Assembly: GCF_001723305.1 (NCBI RefSeq)
Contig: NZ_LPWF01000016.1
Span: 180,576 to 244,575 of the forward strand
Direction of reading: 5' to 3'
Length of the DNA stretch: 64,000 bases
Source of the DNA: Methyloceanibacter superfactus
GTDB lineage: Bacteria > Pseudomonadota > Alphaproteobacteria > Rhizobiales > Methyloligellaceae
Shown here: in pieces, positions 1 to 8,152 of the stretch
Position numbering within the stretch: position 1 is the stretch's first letter
How the letters are laid out: the number at the start of each line of letters is the position of its first letter
Program-made: the position numbers and the translations under genes
Notes under the pieces: generated by a model
Told to the model about the DNA's origin: nothing
What the model saw: only the letters and a program-made list of their open reading frames with translations
Databases searched by the model: none

Positions 1-2
1 GG

Positions 3-1286
3 AACATCCGCACGGCGCTGCTCAACTATTTGTTCGCGCGGAAGCACGGCGGCGATTTCATCCTCCGTCTCGACGACACCGATCAGGCGCGCTCGACCAA
101 GGCGTTCGCGAAAGGCATCGAGGAGGACGTTGTCTGGCTCGGCATCCAGTGGGCGAAGCTCGTGCATCAGTCCGACCGCTTCGCGCTCTACGAAGGCGCG
201 GTCGAGAGGCTGAAAGCGATGGGCCGTCTCTACCCGGCCTATGAGACGCCGGAGGAGCTCGACCTCAAGCGCAAGCGCCAGCTCGCCCGGGGCAAGCCTC
301 CCGTCTACGACCGCGCCGCCTTGCAGCTCTCCGACGAGGACAAGGCCAGGCTGGAAGCGGAAGGACGCGCGCCCCATTGGCGTTTCAAGCTCGAGCCGCG
401 CGACGTGGTGTGGGACGACCTCGTGCGCGGCCGGCAGCATGTGGACGCGGCATCTCTGTCCGATCCGGTGCTGATCCGGGGCGACGGCACCTATCTCTAC
501 ACGCTGCCGAGCGTGGTCGACGATATCGACCTCGGCGTCACCCATGTCGTTCGCGGCGAGGACCACGTGGCCAACACCGCGCCGCAGATCCAGCTCTTCG
601 AGGCGCTGGGGGCTACGCCTCCGGCCTTCGGCCATCACAACCTCCTCGTCGGGCCGGACGGCCAGGCGCTGTCGAAGCGCGACCGGTCGCTGGCGATCGA
701 GGGCTTGCGCGCCGAGGGTTTGGAGGCCCTGAGCGTGGCGAGCTACGCCGCCACTATCGGCACGTCGGACCCGGTCGCCCCCCATGTGAGCCTCGACGAA
801 TTGGTGGAGGCTTTCGACTTCATCAAGCTGTCGCGGGCACCGGCGCGCTTCGATCCCCATGAGCTTCGCTTGTTGAACGCCAAGCTATTGCACGCGCTCC
901 CCTATGAGGCGGTGGCGGCCCGCTTGGAGGGTCTGGGTGTCGGCGGGGGCGAGGCTTTCTGGGAGGCGGTGCGGGGCAATCTCGCGGTGCTGTCGGAGGC
1001 CAAGATGTGGTGGGGCGTGGTGCAAGGACCGCTCACGCCGGTGATCGAGAGCCCGGAGCTTGCCGTCAGGCGGCGCAGCTGCTCCCGCCCGAGCCCTGGG
1101 GACGAGGAGACGTGGCCGGCGTGGTGCGCCGCCGTCAAAGCCGAGACCGGCGCCAAGGGCAAGGCGCTGTTCCACCCCTTGCGGCTGGCGCTGACGGCCG
1201 CGGAGACCGGGCCGGAGCTCAAGCATCTCCTGCCGCTGATCGGCCGCGACCGGGCGCTGGCGCGGCTCGAGGGCAAGACGGCCTAA
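3..1286 (+). CDS. gltX: Glutamyl-tRNA synthetase, 5'-truncated by the window edge
   Basis: The enzyme charges tRNA-Glu with glutamate in the cytoplasm. The frame is open from the window edge and the HIGH motif lies outside. The typical LFARKHGG and LRLDDTD stretch, [17 protein letters not shown] and the KMSKS-type motif LSKRD (about 669-683) are present, and the C-terminal anticodon-binding helices end in HPLRLALT and [14 protein letters not shown]. Between about 1066 and 1100 the frame reads [11 protein letters not shown], whereas the +1 frame reads [11 protein letters not shown], which is what the family has there. Two compensating indels therefore replace roughly a dozen residues, probably a sequence error. 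A partial gene of certain family. Confidence 0.95.
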   Translation, partial: NIRTALLNYLFARKHGGDFILRLDDTDQARSTKAFAKGIEEDVVWLGIQWAKLVHQSDRFALYEGAVERLKAMGRLYPAYETPEELDLKRKRQLARGKPPVYDRAALQLSDEDKARLEAEGRAPHWRFKLEPRDVVWDDLVRGRQHVDAASLSDPVLIRGDGTYLYTLPSVVDDIDLGVTHVVRGEDHVANTAPQIQLFEALGATPPAFGHHNLLVGPDGQALSKRDRSLAIEGLRAEGLEALSVASYAATIGTSDPVAPHVSLDELVEAFDFIKLSRAPARFDPHELRLLNAKLLHALPYEAVAARLEGLGVGGGEAFWEAVRGNLAVLSEAKMWWGVVQGPLTPVIESPELAVRRRSCSRPSPGDEETWPAWCAAVKAETGAKGKALFHPLRLALTAAETGPELKHLLPLIGRDRALARLEGKTA

Positions 1287-1325
1287 GTCCCTTGGCCTAG
1301 ATCCCTTGGACAGCCGAAGACTGGA

Positions 1326-2444
1326 TTAGTTCACCGCGGCGCTGGGCTGCTTGGTGATGACCGACTGTCCCGGCTCCGGCGGGGGAGGGGGCGGCGTGAT
1401 GTCGGTCGTGACCTCGGTCGCGGGCTCGGCAGGCGCTTGTTCGACGGCCGGTGCGGCCGGTTCGGCGCTGCCGGTGATATCGAGATCGAGTTGAGGCGCC
1501 TCGCCGGCGTCGGCGGCAGGTGCCGCCGCAGCCGTCTGGGCTGCGCCGTCGGCCGGATCGGCCGCAGCCTTCTTATTGGCCGCCTCGATCTCGGTTGGGT
1601 TGTATTCCGCCTGCTTGCACGAGCAGCCCTTGACGTATTCCTTGCGGTATTTCAGCGCCACCGGCAGATCCATATAGGCGGAGCCGTGCAGCGAGATTGC
1701 CTGCTCGATTTCCTGGCCGGGGTTGCGATAGACGTAAAGCTCGGCGGGCGCGGCGCAATTCTGCTCGCACTGCGCCTTGTCCTGCTCCAGCCGGCTGCCA
1801 TAGGTCGAGTAGCTGACCGGATAGTAGAAGCCGTCGCACAGGCGTACGCAAACCGAGCGATAGCGCCCGTTGGGATTGATGCTGCGATAGACCGGTGTCT
1901 GGTATTCCGGCTCGCGGTCCCCGCCGAAGAAGTCGAACAGACCGCCGCCGCGGCGCTCCGGGGCACCGCTACAGCCGCTGCGCTGCATCGCCTGGCGCAG
2001 CTCCGCTTGGAGGCGCCGATTGCCGCCGCCGCGCTGGAGCGACTTGCGCTGCTCTTGCAGACGGGCGAGCTGCCGGCGGGCGTCTTCCACCCGGGCATTC
2101 ATGTTGAGGCATTTGGGATTGCGCTTCAGGGCGCGGCCGAAAATGAACAGGCGCTCGTAGCAGCCGGCGTCCTCCATGGAGGCCTGGGTGCCCTGGTAGA
2201 TCCGGTCTTGCTGGGCGATCTCCTGCTGCAGACGGCCGAGCTCTTCGCCGCCGGCGCCTCCACCGGAGGCCGCGGCGAGTTCCTGCTGGAGCTGCATGCA
2301 GCGAATCTGCTGCTCGCTCATGCCTTGCGCGAGCGCACCGCCCGAGACGGCCAGGCCGATAAGCGCGAGCGCAACGATGCCGGGACGGCCGACCGACCGC
2401 GCAGACGGCGCGAACACGCGCCGAAGATGGCGATTAACGCTCAC
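1326..2444 (-). CDS. DUF2865 domain exported protein
   Basis: An exported protein of unknown function belonging to the DUF2865 family, which is largely confined to Hyphomicrobiales. Residues 1-40 form a signal peptide ending near ALAQG. A coiled-coil-prone, Gln/Arg-rich region with several Cys follows (about 45-155). The DUF2865 core has CVRLCDGFYYPVSYST, a CEQNCAAPAELYVYRNPGQ segment and paired Cys. The tail is Ala/Pro-rich with a PPPPPPEPGQ run. The GTG start has only a weak ribosome-binding site, but it places the signal peptide correctly. The gene is convergent with gltX and divergent from cysS. Function unknown; family assignment fairly sure. Confidence 0.85.
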   Translation of the reverse strand: MSVNRHLRRVFAPSARSVGRPGIVALALIGLAVSGGALAQGMSEQQIRCMQLQQELAAASGGGAGGEELGRLQQEIAQQDRIYQGTQASMEDAGCYERLFIFGRALKRNPKCLNMNARVEDARRQLARLQEQRKSLQRGGGNRRLQAELRQAMQRSGCSGAPERRGGGLFDFFGGDREPEYQTPVYRSINPNGRYRSVCVRLCDGFYYPVSYSTYGSRLEQDKAQCEQNCAAPAELYVYRNPGQEIEQAISLHGSAYMDLPVALKYRKEYVKGCSCKQAEYNPTEIEAANKKAAADPADGAAQTAAAAPAADAGEAPQLDLDITGSAEPAAPAVEQAPAEPATEVTTDITPPPPPPEPGQSVITKQPSAAVN

Positions 2445-2712
2445 GATTGCTTTTCCGATCCCCGGGGAGCCTCTAACCCATTATGCGCCCTTAAATCCGG
2501 GGTCAATGAGGCATGAATATGATTGGCTCGCTTGACGATTTGGCCGTTTCCCGCCATAAGCGGCCCCATCATGATGCCAGAGCAACCCATCCTTATGATT
2601 TCGTGCTGCATCATTACCGGCTAGCAATCAGCTCGCGCGGGTCGTTCCTCCTTTAACCTTATTCCTTCTGCTGACGAACATCCGGCGAGCCTCAAGCCGA
2701 AGGGGCTTGGCA

Positions 2713-4119
2713 GTGGCGCTTACGCTTTACAATACGCTTTCCCGCAAGAAGGAGCCGTTCGCGCCCCTCGATCCGGCACAGGTGCGCATGTATGTGTGCG
2801 GGCCGACGGTTTACGACTATGCCCATATCGGCAACGCGCGGCCCGTCATCGTCTTCGACGTGCTCTACCGCCTGCTGCGGCACCTCTATGGGCCCGAGCA
2901 TGTCACCTATGTCCGCAACATCACCGACGTCGACGACAAGATCAACGCACGCGCCGCGAAGGACTATCCCGGCCTGCCGCTGAACGAGGCGATCGCCCAA
3001 GTGACCCAGAAGACGGCGGACCAGTTCCACGCCGACATGGACGCACTGGGGGCCTTGCCGCCCACGGTCGAGCCGCGCGCCACCGAGCATATCGGCGAGA
3101 TGCGGACGATGATCGACCGCCTCATCGCCAATGGCTGCGCCTATGTCGCCGAGGACCACGTGCTGTTCCATGTGGCGGCGATGCCCCGATTACGGGCGGT
3201 TGTCCGGGCGTCGCTGGACGAGATGATTGCCGGCGCGCGCGTCGAGGTGGCGCCGTTCAAGCGCGACCCGATGGATTTCGTGCTGTGGAAGCCGTCCAAG
3301 CCCGGCGAGCCGTCATGGACTTCACCTGGCGGCATCGAGACGCCGGGACGCCCGGGCTGGCATATCGAGTGCTCGGCCATGGCCGCGGCCCATCTCGGCG
3401 AGGTGTTCGACATCCACGGCGGCGGCATCGACCTCGTGTTTCCGCATCACGAGAACGAGATCGCGCAGTCCCGCTGCGCTCATGGCTCGGCCGTGATGGC
3501 GCAAGTGTGGATGCATAACGGCTTTCTCCAGGTGGAGGGAGAGAAGATGTCGAAGTCCCTCGGCAACTTCGTCACCGTGCATGAGCTGCTGACGGGCTGG
3601 CAGGGTTATGCCTGGCCCGGTGAAGCGCTACGCCTGAACATGCTCAGGACCCATTACCGCCAGCCGCTGGACTGGACCTTCGTCGGGCTCGACGAGGCGC
3701 ATAAGACGTTGTGGGAGTGGTACGGCGCCGTGGAGGGCAGCGCGGCCGCGCCGGAGGCGCCGGCCTCGATCATCGAGGCCCTCTCCGACGACCTCAACAC
3801 GCCGAAGGTCATCGCCGAGTTGCACAAGCTGCATAGTGCCGGCCATTTCGAGGGCTTGCGTGCGGCACTTGGCTTGCTCGGCTTTTCGGGAGAACGGGCT
3901 AGGATCGAACGGTCCCGGCAGGATGAGGCCGGCAGCGAGGCGGCCGACGCTGACGCCGTCGATGCGTTGATCGCCGCCCGCAGCGACGCGCGCAAAGCCA
4001 AGAACTTCGCCGAGGCCGATCGCATTCGCGGCGAGCTGGAGGCCATGGGCATCGTCTTGAAGGACGCCAAGGACCCCAACACGGGCGAACTCGTCACCAC
4101 CTGGGAGGCGGCACGATGA
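2713..4119 (+). CDS. cysS: Cysteinyl-tRNA synthetase
   Basis: The enzyme charges tRNA-Cys with cysteine. The zinc Cys in [11 protein letters not shown], the HIGH-type motif AHIGNAR, the zinc ligands in WHIECSAM and HHENE, and the KMSKS motif EKMSKSLG are all present. The C-terminal [18 protein letters not shown] helix is typical. The GTG at 2713 is preferred over TTG at 2707 because AAGGGG lies seven bases before the GTG. Between about 3183 and 3212 the frame reads PRLRAVVRA where the family has DYGRLS-R; one extra C and one missing base restore the expected reading, so this is a compensated indel pair. The stop overlaps the next gene's ATG (ATGA). Confidence 0.96.
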   Translation: MALTLYNTLSRKKEPFAPLDPAQVRMYVCGPTVYDYAHIGNARPVIVFDVLYRLLRHLYGPEHVTYVRNITDVDDKINARAAKDYPGLPLNEAIAQVTQKTADQFHADMDALGALPPTVEPRATEHIGEMRTMIDRLIANGCAYVAEDHVLFHVAAMPRLRAVVRASLDEMIAGARVEVAPFKRDPMDFVLWKPSKPGEPSWTSPGGIETPGRPGWHIECSAMAAAHLGEVFDIHGGGIDLVFPHHENEIAQSRCAHGSAVMAQVWMHNGFLQVEGEKMSKSLGNFVTVHELLTGWQGYAWPGEALRLNMLRTHYRQPLDWTFVGLDEAHKTLWEWYGAVEGSAAAPEAPASIIEALSDDLNTPKVIAELHKLHSAGHFEGLRAALGLLGFSGERARIERSRQDEAGSEAADADAVDALIAARSDARKAKNFAEADRIRGELEAMGIVLKDAKDPNTGELVTTWEAAR

Positions 4120-4622
4120 ACGCACAAGCCAATCCCACGCTCGCCGTGCGGCCAATGCTGCCGGGCGAAGGGCGGCTCCTTGCCGAGATCTTCCGGTCCA
4201 GCATCACCGAGCTGACGGGCGAGGACTATACCGAGATGCAGCAGGAGGCCTGGGCGGCGGCGGCCGAGGACGAGGCGGCCTTCGCCAAGCGGCTCGGCGA
4301 CCAGTTGACCATCGTCGCCACGCTCGGCGGCGCGCCGGTTGGCTTCGGCACGCTCGAGACCGACGACAAGATCGGATTCCTTTACGTGCATCCGGCGGTC
4401 GCGGGGCAGGGCGTCGGCGCGGTTCTGGCCGATGCCTTGGAGAAGGTGGCCGGCGGGCGCGGCGTGGCGAGCCTCAAGGTCGATGCGAGCGATACGGCGT
4501 CCGGCTTCTTCGCCCGGCGCGGTTATGTCCCTCAGCAGCGCAACAGCGTCCGCTGCGGGGATGAGTGGCTCGCCAACACCACGATGCATAAGCCGCTCGG
4601 CGGGAAAGAGACCGCGCAGTGA
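4116..4622 (+). CDS. GNAT family N-acetyltransferase
   Basis: A single-domain acetyl-CoA-dependent N-acetyltransferase of about 168 residues. The acetyl-CoA pyrophosphate loop is visible as [14 protein letters not shown] after the strand IGFLYVHP, and the C-terminal [13 protein letters not shown] segment is the usual motif B region. Its substrate cannot be read from the sequence. It overlaps cysS by four bases and is followed by a tiny membrane ORF and cimA, so it is almost surely co-transcribed with cysS. The same cysS, GNAT, cimA order is common in Hyphomicrobiales. Confidence 0.88.
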   Translation: MNAQANPTLAVRPMLPGEGRLLAEIFRSSITELTGEDYTEMQQEAWAAAAEDEAAFAKRLGDQLTIVATLGGAPVGFGTLETDDKIGFLYVHPAVAGQGVGAVLADALEKVAGGRGVASLKVDASDTASGFFARRGYVPQQRNSVRCGDEWLANTTMHKPLGGKETAQ

Positions 4623-4741
4623 AACCGTTTCTCCGGGATGTGCCGTTCAAAGGATCGCGGCGCGTCTATTTTGTGATCAAGCTTGTGGTGCTGGTGCTGG
4701 CCGTGTTGCTGGCGCTGCACTTCTTCTTCGGCGTGGTGTAG
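4619..4741 (+). CDS. Small single-pass membrane peptide (40 aa)
   Basis: A 40-codon reading frame begins with GTG overlapping the stop of the GNAT gene and ends three bases before the ATG of cimA. The product has a short basic N-terminus (KPFLRD..KGSRR) and one hydrophobic segment at residues 17-40 (KLVVLVLAVLLALHFF), so it should insert in the inner membrane with the N-terminus inside. The tight packing on both sides argues for a real translated gene that couples translation through the operon. No family is recognised. Confidence 0.6.
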   Translation: MKPFLRDVPFKGSRRVYFVIKLVVLVLAVLLALHFFFGVV

Positions 4742-4744
4742 GTC

Positions 4745-6349
4745 ATGGCTCGCGAACGGCTCTCGCTTTACGATACGACGCTACGGGACGGCGCCCAGAC
4801 CCATGGCGTCGACTTCTCGCTCGAGGACAAATGGCTCATCGCCGAGCAGCTCGATGCGCTCGGCCTCGACTATGTCGAGGCCGGCTATCCCGGCGCGAAC
4901 CCGACCGACACCAAGCTGTTCGGCGAGCCGCGCGCCCTTAACGCCAAGTCAACCGCCTTCGGCATGACCAAGAGGCCGGGCCGCTCGATCTCCAACGATC
5001 CCGGGTTCCAGGCGCTCCTTGCCGCCAACGCGGATGCCGTCTGCCTCGTGGGGAAGACCTGGGACTTCCATGTGGACGTGGCCCTCGGCATCACGCCGGA
5101 GGAGAATGTTTCCGGCATCAAGGAGTCGGTGGAAGCGGTCGTGGCATCGGGTCGCGAGGCGCTGCTCGACTGCGAGCATTTCTTCGACGGCTACAAGGCG
5201 AACCCGGCTTACGCGCTCGAATGCGCCAAGGCCGGCTATGAGGCCGGCGCGCGATGGGTGGTGCTGTGCGACACCAATGGCGGCTCCCTTCCCGAGGAGG
5301 TCGAGACCATTGTCGCCGAGGTGGTGAAGCATATCCCCGGCGATCACGTGGGCATTCACGTGCACAACGACACCGATAACGGTGTGGCCAATTCTCTCGC
5401 CGCGGTGCGCGCGGGCGCGCGTCAGATCCAGGGCACGCTGAACGGTCTCGGCGAACGTTGCGGCAACGCCAACCTGACCTCAATCATCCCGACGCTCATG
5501 CTCAAGCCGGGCTATGCGGAACGCTTCGAGACCGGCGTCACGCCGGACAAGCTGCGGACGCTGACCCATGCCTCGCGGGTTCTCGACGAGATCTTGAATC
5601 GCGCGCCCAACCGGCATGCGCCCTATGTCGGCGAGTCAGCCTTTGCCCATAAAGGCGGCATCCATGTCTCGGCCGTGCAGAAGGACCCGCGTACCTATGA
5701 GCACGTCCCGCCGGAATCGGTAGGTAATGTCCGCAAGCTCCTGGTCTCCGACCAAGGCGGCCGCTCCAACATCATGGCACAGCTCGACCGCATCGGCATC
5801 GCCGTGCCCAAGGACGACCCGCGCGTCACCCGCCTGCTCAATACGGTGAAGGAGCACGAGGCGGCCGGCTATGCCTATGAGGCGGCCGAGGCGTCCTTCG
5901 AGCTTCTGGCGCGGCGCATGCTGGGCAACGTCCCGCAATTCTTCGATGTGGATTCGTTCCGCGTCATGGTGGAGCGCCGCCACAACGCGCTCGGCGAGCT
6001 CGTCACCATCTCCGAGGCAACCGTGAAGGCGCGCATCGACGGCGACACGGTGATGTCCGTGGGCGAGGGCAACGGTCCGGTCAACGCGCTGGACAACGCG
6101 CTCCGCAAGGACCTTGGCCCGTACCAGAGCTATATCGATGACCTTGAGCTGGTGGACTACAAGGTGCGTATCCTCACTGGCGGCACCGACGCCGTGACGC
6201 GCGTTCTGATCGAGAGCCGCGACGGGGAGGGGAACCGCTGGTTCACCGTGGGCGTCTCGCCGAACATCGTCGACGCCTCCTTCGAGGCGCTGCTCGATTC
6301 CATCAACTACAAGCTGATCCGCGACGGCGCGCCGGCGCCGGGCGCCTAA
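4745..6349 (+). CDS. cimA: Citramalate synthase
   Basis: This member of the 2-isopropylmalate/homocitrate synthase family should condense pyruvate with acetyl-CoA to citramalate, the entry to the threonine-independent isoleucine route. The TIM-barrel start LYDTTLRDGAQ, the metal-binding GIHVHNDT and the central GERCGN segment are present. Residues 400-525 form the LeuA-type allosteric domain (LVDYKVRILTGGTDAVTRV), expected to bind isoleucine. At 534 residues it has the usual CimA length and lacks the signature of true LeuA. It is the last gene of the cysS operon. The family could include closely related 2-isopropylmalate synthases, but the sequence layout favours CimA. Confidence 0.92.
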   Translation: MARERLSLYDTTLRDGAQTHGVDFSLEDKWLIAEQLDALGLDYVEAGYPGANPTDTKLFGEPRALNAKSTAFGMTKRPGRSISNDPGFQALLAANADAVCLVGKTWDFHVDVALGITPEENVSGIKESVEAVVASGREALLDCEHFFDGYKANPAYALECAKAGYEAGARWVVLCDTNGGSLPEEVETIVAEVVKHIPGDHVGIHVHNDTDNGVANSLAAVRAGARQIQGTLNGLGERCGNANLTSIIPTLMLKPGYAERFETGVTPDKLRTLTHASRVLDEILNRAPNRHAPYVGESAFAHKGGIHVSAVQKDPRTYEHVPPESVGNVRKLLVSDQGGRSNIMAQLDRIGIAVPKDDPRVTRLLNTVKEHEAAGYAYEAAEASFELLARRMLGNVPQFFDVDSFRVMVERRHNALGELVTISEATVKARIDGDTVMSVGEGNGPVNALDNALRKDLGPYQSYIDDLELVDYKVRILTGGTDAVTRVLIESRDGEGNRWFTVGVSPNIVDASFEALLDSINYKLIRDGAPAPGA

Positions 6350-6382
6350 ACGGCGAAGGGTTCAGATCGTGAGCAGGAAGCG

Positions 6383-6784
6383 GTGATAGAGCGTAGCGCG
6401 CGCTGCGCTTGCGGTGGCCTTATGGCGGCGGTGCAGGGCGAGCCGCTCGATGTCTATCTGTGCAGCTGCACGGACTGCCAGCGCGGAACGGGAAGCGCGT
6501 TCTCCTATGCCGCGTTGTTTCCGGAGGCTGCGGTGTCGATCGCCGGCGAGCGGCGGCAATACACGCATCGCGGGGACTCAGGGCGCGCCATCGACAGCAC
6601 GTTCTGTCCGACGTGCGGGACGGCTATTGCCTTCCGCGCCGAAGGTCTGCCGGGAACGCTCGGCGTGCCGGTGGGCTGCTTCGCCGATCCGGGCTTCCCG
6701 CGGCCCTCCAAGCTCTTCTGGGCGTCGCGGCGGCACCACTGGCTCGAGCTGCCCGACACCATCGCGCTAATCGAGACGCAGTAG
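6383..6784 (+). CDS. GFA/CENP-V family zinc-binding protein
   Basis: A 133-residue protein of the glutathione-dependent formaldehyde-activating (GFA) family, a beta-tent fold binding two zinc ions. The zinc ligands appear as CACG (residues 8-11), CSCTDCQ (about 27-33) and CPTCG (about 75-79). The family includes the Gfa enzyme that links glutathione and formaldehyde, but most members have unknown substrates. The start is GTG. It follows cimA by about 30 bases and may share its transcript. It is convergent with the LOG-family gene. Confidence 0.88.
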   Translation: MIERSARCACGGLMAAVQGEPLDVYLCSCTDCQRGTGSAFSYAALFPEAAVSIAGERRQYTHRGDSGRAIDSTFCPTCGTAIAFRAEGLPGTLGVPVGCFADPGFPRPSKLFWASRRHHWLELPDTIALIETQ

Positions 6785-6790
6785 GCCGCC

Positions 6791-7420
6791 TCAAAACTTC
6801 GCGGCGATCTCGGCTTCCGCCTCGGCCTCTTCGGGATAGGCTTCGAGCCTGCTCTCGATGGCCGGAAGAATGTCCTCGACGCGGTCGGCGACGGTCATCT
6901 TCAGTTCGAGCCCGGAGCGGATGAAGGTCTCGCCGCTCATCTTGTCGAAGAGTTCGAGCAGGGGATTCCAGAAGCCTGCGATATTGGCGAGCACGATGGG
7001 CTTTCTGTGCTGGCCGAGCTGCGTCCAGGTCAGCTGCTCGACGAATTCCTCTAGTGTGCCGAGCCCGCCGGGCAGCGCCACAAAGCCGTCGGACTTCTCG
7101 AACATCAAATGTTTGCGCTGATGCATGTCGTCCACGACGATCAGCTCTTGGGCCTCGATCAGCATGTGCTCGCGCTGGCGGAGGAAGCCCGGAATGATGC
7201 CGGTGACGTAGCCGCCGTTCTCCAGCACCGCGTGGGCGACGGCGCCCATGAGGCCAAGATCGCCGCCGCCATAGACGAGGCCGATGCGTGAAGCGGCCAG
7301 GATGCGGCCCAGTTGACGCGCCGCCTCCATGAAGGCGGGATTCCGGCCGGCGCCCGAGCCGCAATAGACGCAGATATTCCTGATATTAAGCGTGTTCTTG
7401 CTGTCCTTCATGGGCCCCAT
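6791..7420 (-). CDS. LOG-family nucleotide phosphoribohydrolase (TIGR00730)
   Basis: A Rossmann-fold protein of the lysine-decarboxylase-like/LOG family. Characterised members hydrolyse nucleoside 5'-monophosphates to base and ribose 5-phosphate. The signature PGGLGTLEE and the N-terminal VYCGSGAGRNP and VYGGGDLGLMG loops are intact. The ATG at 7420 was chosen because GCGGAGG stands about 11 bases upstream; an in-frame TTG at 7447 and ATG at 7411 are alternatives. The C-terminal Glu/Ala tail is longer than the core. It is transcribed towards the GFA gene. Confidence 0.9.
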   Translation of the reverse strand: MGPMKDSKNTLNIRNICVYCGSGAGRNPAFMEAARQLGRILAASRIGLVYGGGDLGLMGAVAHAVLENGGYVTGIIPGFLRQREHMLIEAQELIVVDDMHQRKHLMFEKSDGFVALPGGLGTLEEFVEQLTWTQLGQHRKPIVLANIAGFWNPLLELFDKMSGETFIRSGLELKMTVADRVEDILPAIESRLEAYPEEAEAEAEIAAKF

Positions 7421-7569
7421 CTGCCACTGGGCCTCCGCATGCGTCAAGCAACCCTATTTCGCTTGCTGTGTGGCGGCGGCGCGGCCGATCCGCTAGGGTC
7501 CGGCCCAAGCTGGCGGGTCCATGGATCGGCTCCCCCGGCACGATGGAATCTTTTAGAGGAACGACCTAG

Positions 7570-8019
7570 ATGATCGGTAACAAGTTCATCGCCCTGATCG
7601 CGGCAATTGCGGCCGTCGCCGGCGCGCCTTATCTCGCGCCCGCCGCCGCGGCGGAAGACGGATCGGCTGACGTTGTCGGTGAGGCGTCTTCGCCGTCACC
7701 GAAATCGCCGATCAAGGTGAGCGTTGTCGACTATGCCAAGGCGGAAGAGGGCCCCGGCACCCTGAAGCTCGCCGGTACGGCCATCGCCAACAGCAGCGTC
7801 TATATTTACGTGGACGGTAAGCCCTTTGCTCAAGTCGCCGCCGACGGTGAGGGGAAATGGAGCGCCGAGGACAAGACGGCGCTCGACGATGAGGTGCACC
7901 AGATCAGGGTCGAGCAGTTCGACGACAAGACCCGCATGCTGGCCGGCCGGGCGATGTTCAACATCTCGCTCACCAAGCCGGACCCGGCGAATATGCCTCC
8001 GCCCGGCGTCAGGCCGTAG
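7570..8019 (+). CDS. Exported protein with one Ig-like domain
   Basis: A 149-residue exported protein. Residues 1-28 form a signal peptide ending in AAAAE. A Ser/Pro linker is followed by an Ig-like beta-sandwich (about 52-140) whose pattern of VYIYVDGKPFAQVAADGEGKWS resembles the Ig-like repeats of Hyphomicrobiales LysM/peptidoglycan-associated proteins. There is no LysM domain here. An AGAGGAA ribosome-binding site precedes the ATG, and a factor-independent terminator follows at 8091-8117. A periplasmic or envelope role is inferred; the partner is unknown. Confidence 0.75.
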   Translation: MIGNKFIALIAAIAAVAGAPYLAPAAAAEDGSADVVGEASSPSPKSPIKVSVVDYAKAEEGPGTLKLAGTAIANSSVYIYVDGKPFAQVAADGEGKWSAEDKTALDDEVHQIRVEQFDDKTRMLAGRAMFNISLTKPDPANMPPPGVRP

Positions 8020-8090
8020 TCCAAGCGCGGGCTAAAATCCCCGAGGCGCTTGGCGCGAGAGCGCCTGAGGACTATATCCTTGAGACAGCA

Positions 8091-8117
8091 GGGGCAGCTC
8101 TTGGCGCTGCCCCTTTT
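8091..8117 (+). terminator. Factor-independent terminator
   Basis: A perfect 8-bp stem (GGGGCAGC at 8091-8098, GCTGCCCC at 8106-8113) with a seven-base loop is followed by four T. It lies between the Ig-like protein gene and the ABC exporter and should separate their transcripts. A second weaker hairpin (AGGCGC/GCGCCT, 8044-8066) stands just upstream. Confidence 0.7.
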
Positions 8118-8152
8118 GCCGCGCGCTAACGCGCTGATAGAAAAGACCTTTC

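Noticed and set aside
1437..2516. A 359-codon open frame on the plus strand
   Set aside because: It is antisense to the DUF2865 gene, has a repetitive Arg/Ala/Gly composition with no domain, and is a usual effect of high GC.
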